Under the pieces are notes generated by a model. The model was not told the DNA's origin. It saw only the letters and a list, made by a program, of their open reading frames with translations, and did not search any database. Positions 5,554-5,619 of a stretch of 5,619 bases of DNA are shown in pieces. Every line of letters begins with the position of its first letter. Within the stretch, counting starts at the first letter, position 1. The position numbers and the translations under genes were made by a program. Source of the stretch: Saprospiraceae bacterium (GTDB taxonomy: Bacteria > Bacteroidota > Bacteroidia > Chitinophagales > Saprospiraceae); the NCBI GenBank assembly GCA_007128085.1, contig SKYC01000203.1:1-5619 (forward strand), written 5' to 3'.

Positions 5554-5619
5554 TCAGCTCTCTAAGTCCAATACTCCGTCGTCGTTGAGATCGGAGATGA
5601 CGGCGCGGGTGTTGCCGAG
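5554..5619 (-). CDS. C-terminal end of a convergent gene with a calcium-loop-like motif (partial)
   Basis: Read on the minus strand from the window edge, the frame gives LGNTRAVISDLNDDGVLDLE plus a final S and then TGA at 5556-5554. Only these 21 residues are inside the window. The DLNDDGVLDL segment matches the D-x-N-x-D-G-x-x-D pattern of FG-GAP/VCBS, dockerin or EF-hand-like calcium loops, which are frequent in secreted and surface proteins of Bacteroidota. The stop is 17 bases from the end of the methyltransferase gene, so the two are convergent. The repeat sits at the very end of the protein, with no room for a following secretion-sorting domain. The assignment rests on a short motif and the protein family is unknown. 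Confidence 0.5.
   Translation of the reverse strand, partial: LGNTRAVISDLNDDGVLDLES

Overview
The window reads as an ordinary chromosomal segment of a Bacteroidota bacterium, possibly of the Saprospiria/Sphingobacteriia side (inference from recall of protein style; no search was run). Supporting signs are start codons preceded by A/T-rich tracts instead of well-spaced Shine-Dalgarno sequences, a MAGN-type chorismate synthase, a MiaE of the MLGLKLPTDPRW type, and an acyl-CoA carboxylase beta subunit of the kind common in that phylum. No phage, transposon, CRISPR, tRNA or rRNA signal was found.

Layout. Positions 1-2256 hold a tight plus-strand cluster: an unrecognised beta-rich protein (7-576, its frame open to the left window edge), miaE for a tRNA hydroxylase (578-1159) and aroC for chorismate synthase (1171-2256). 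The gaps are 1 and 11 bases, so the three are probably co-transcribed. A small hairpin with a run of seven T begins 7 bases after the aroC stop and probably ends this unit.

Positions 2257-2655 are the only long non-coding stretch and the most interesting part. By eye I find: (i) a three-stem fold ending in a second T7 run, with a 15-bp palindrome that competes for one arm of the closing stem; (ii) a second block with nested stems and four alternating CACC/GGTG segments; (iii) an exact 18-bp repeat that surrounds two start codons lying 99 bases apart in the same frame, the first opening a 24-codon mini-ORF and the second being the carboxylase start; (iv) a perfect ACGGTC/GACCGT hairpin just inside the mini-ORF. 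Together these suggest a regulated 5' leader or an intergenic small RNA. None matches an RNA family I recognise.

Positions 2656-4290 encode the carboxyltransferase subunit of a biotin-dependent acyl-CoA carboxylase; its biotin carboxylase/carrier partner is not in the window. After 109 bases comes a THUMP-domain RNA guanine-N2 methyltransferase of the RlmL/YpsC type (4400-5536). The right edge carries the last 21 codons of a convergent minus-strand gene with a DxNDDGxxD calcium-loop-like motif.

The recognised genes serve translation (tRNA and rRNA modification), aromatic biosynthesis and acyl-CoA metabolism. Nothing joins them into one pathway; the novelty, if any, lies in the 2257-2655 leader.
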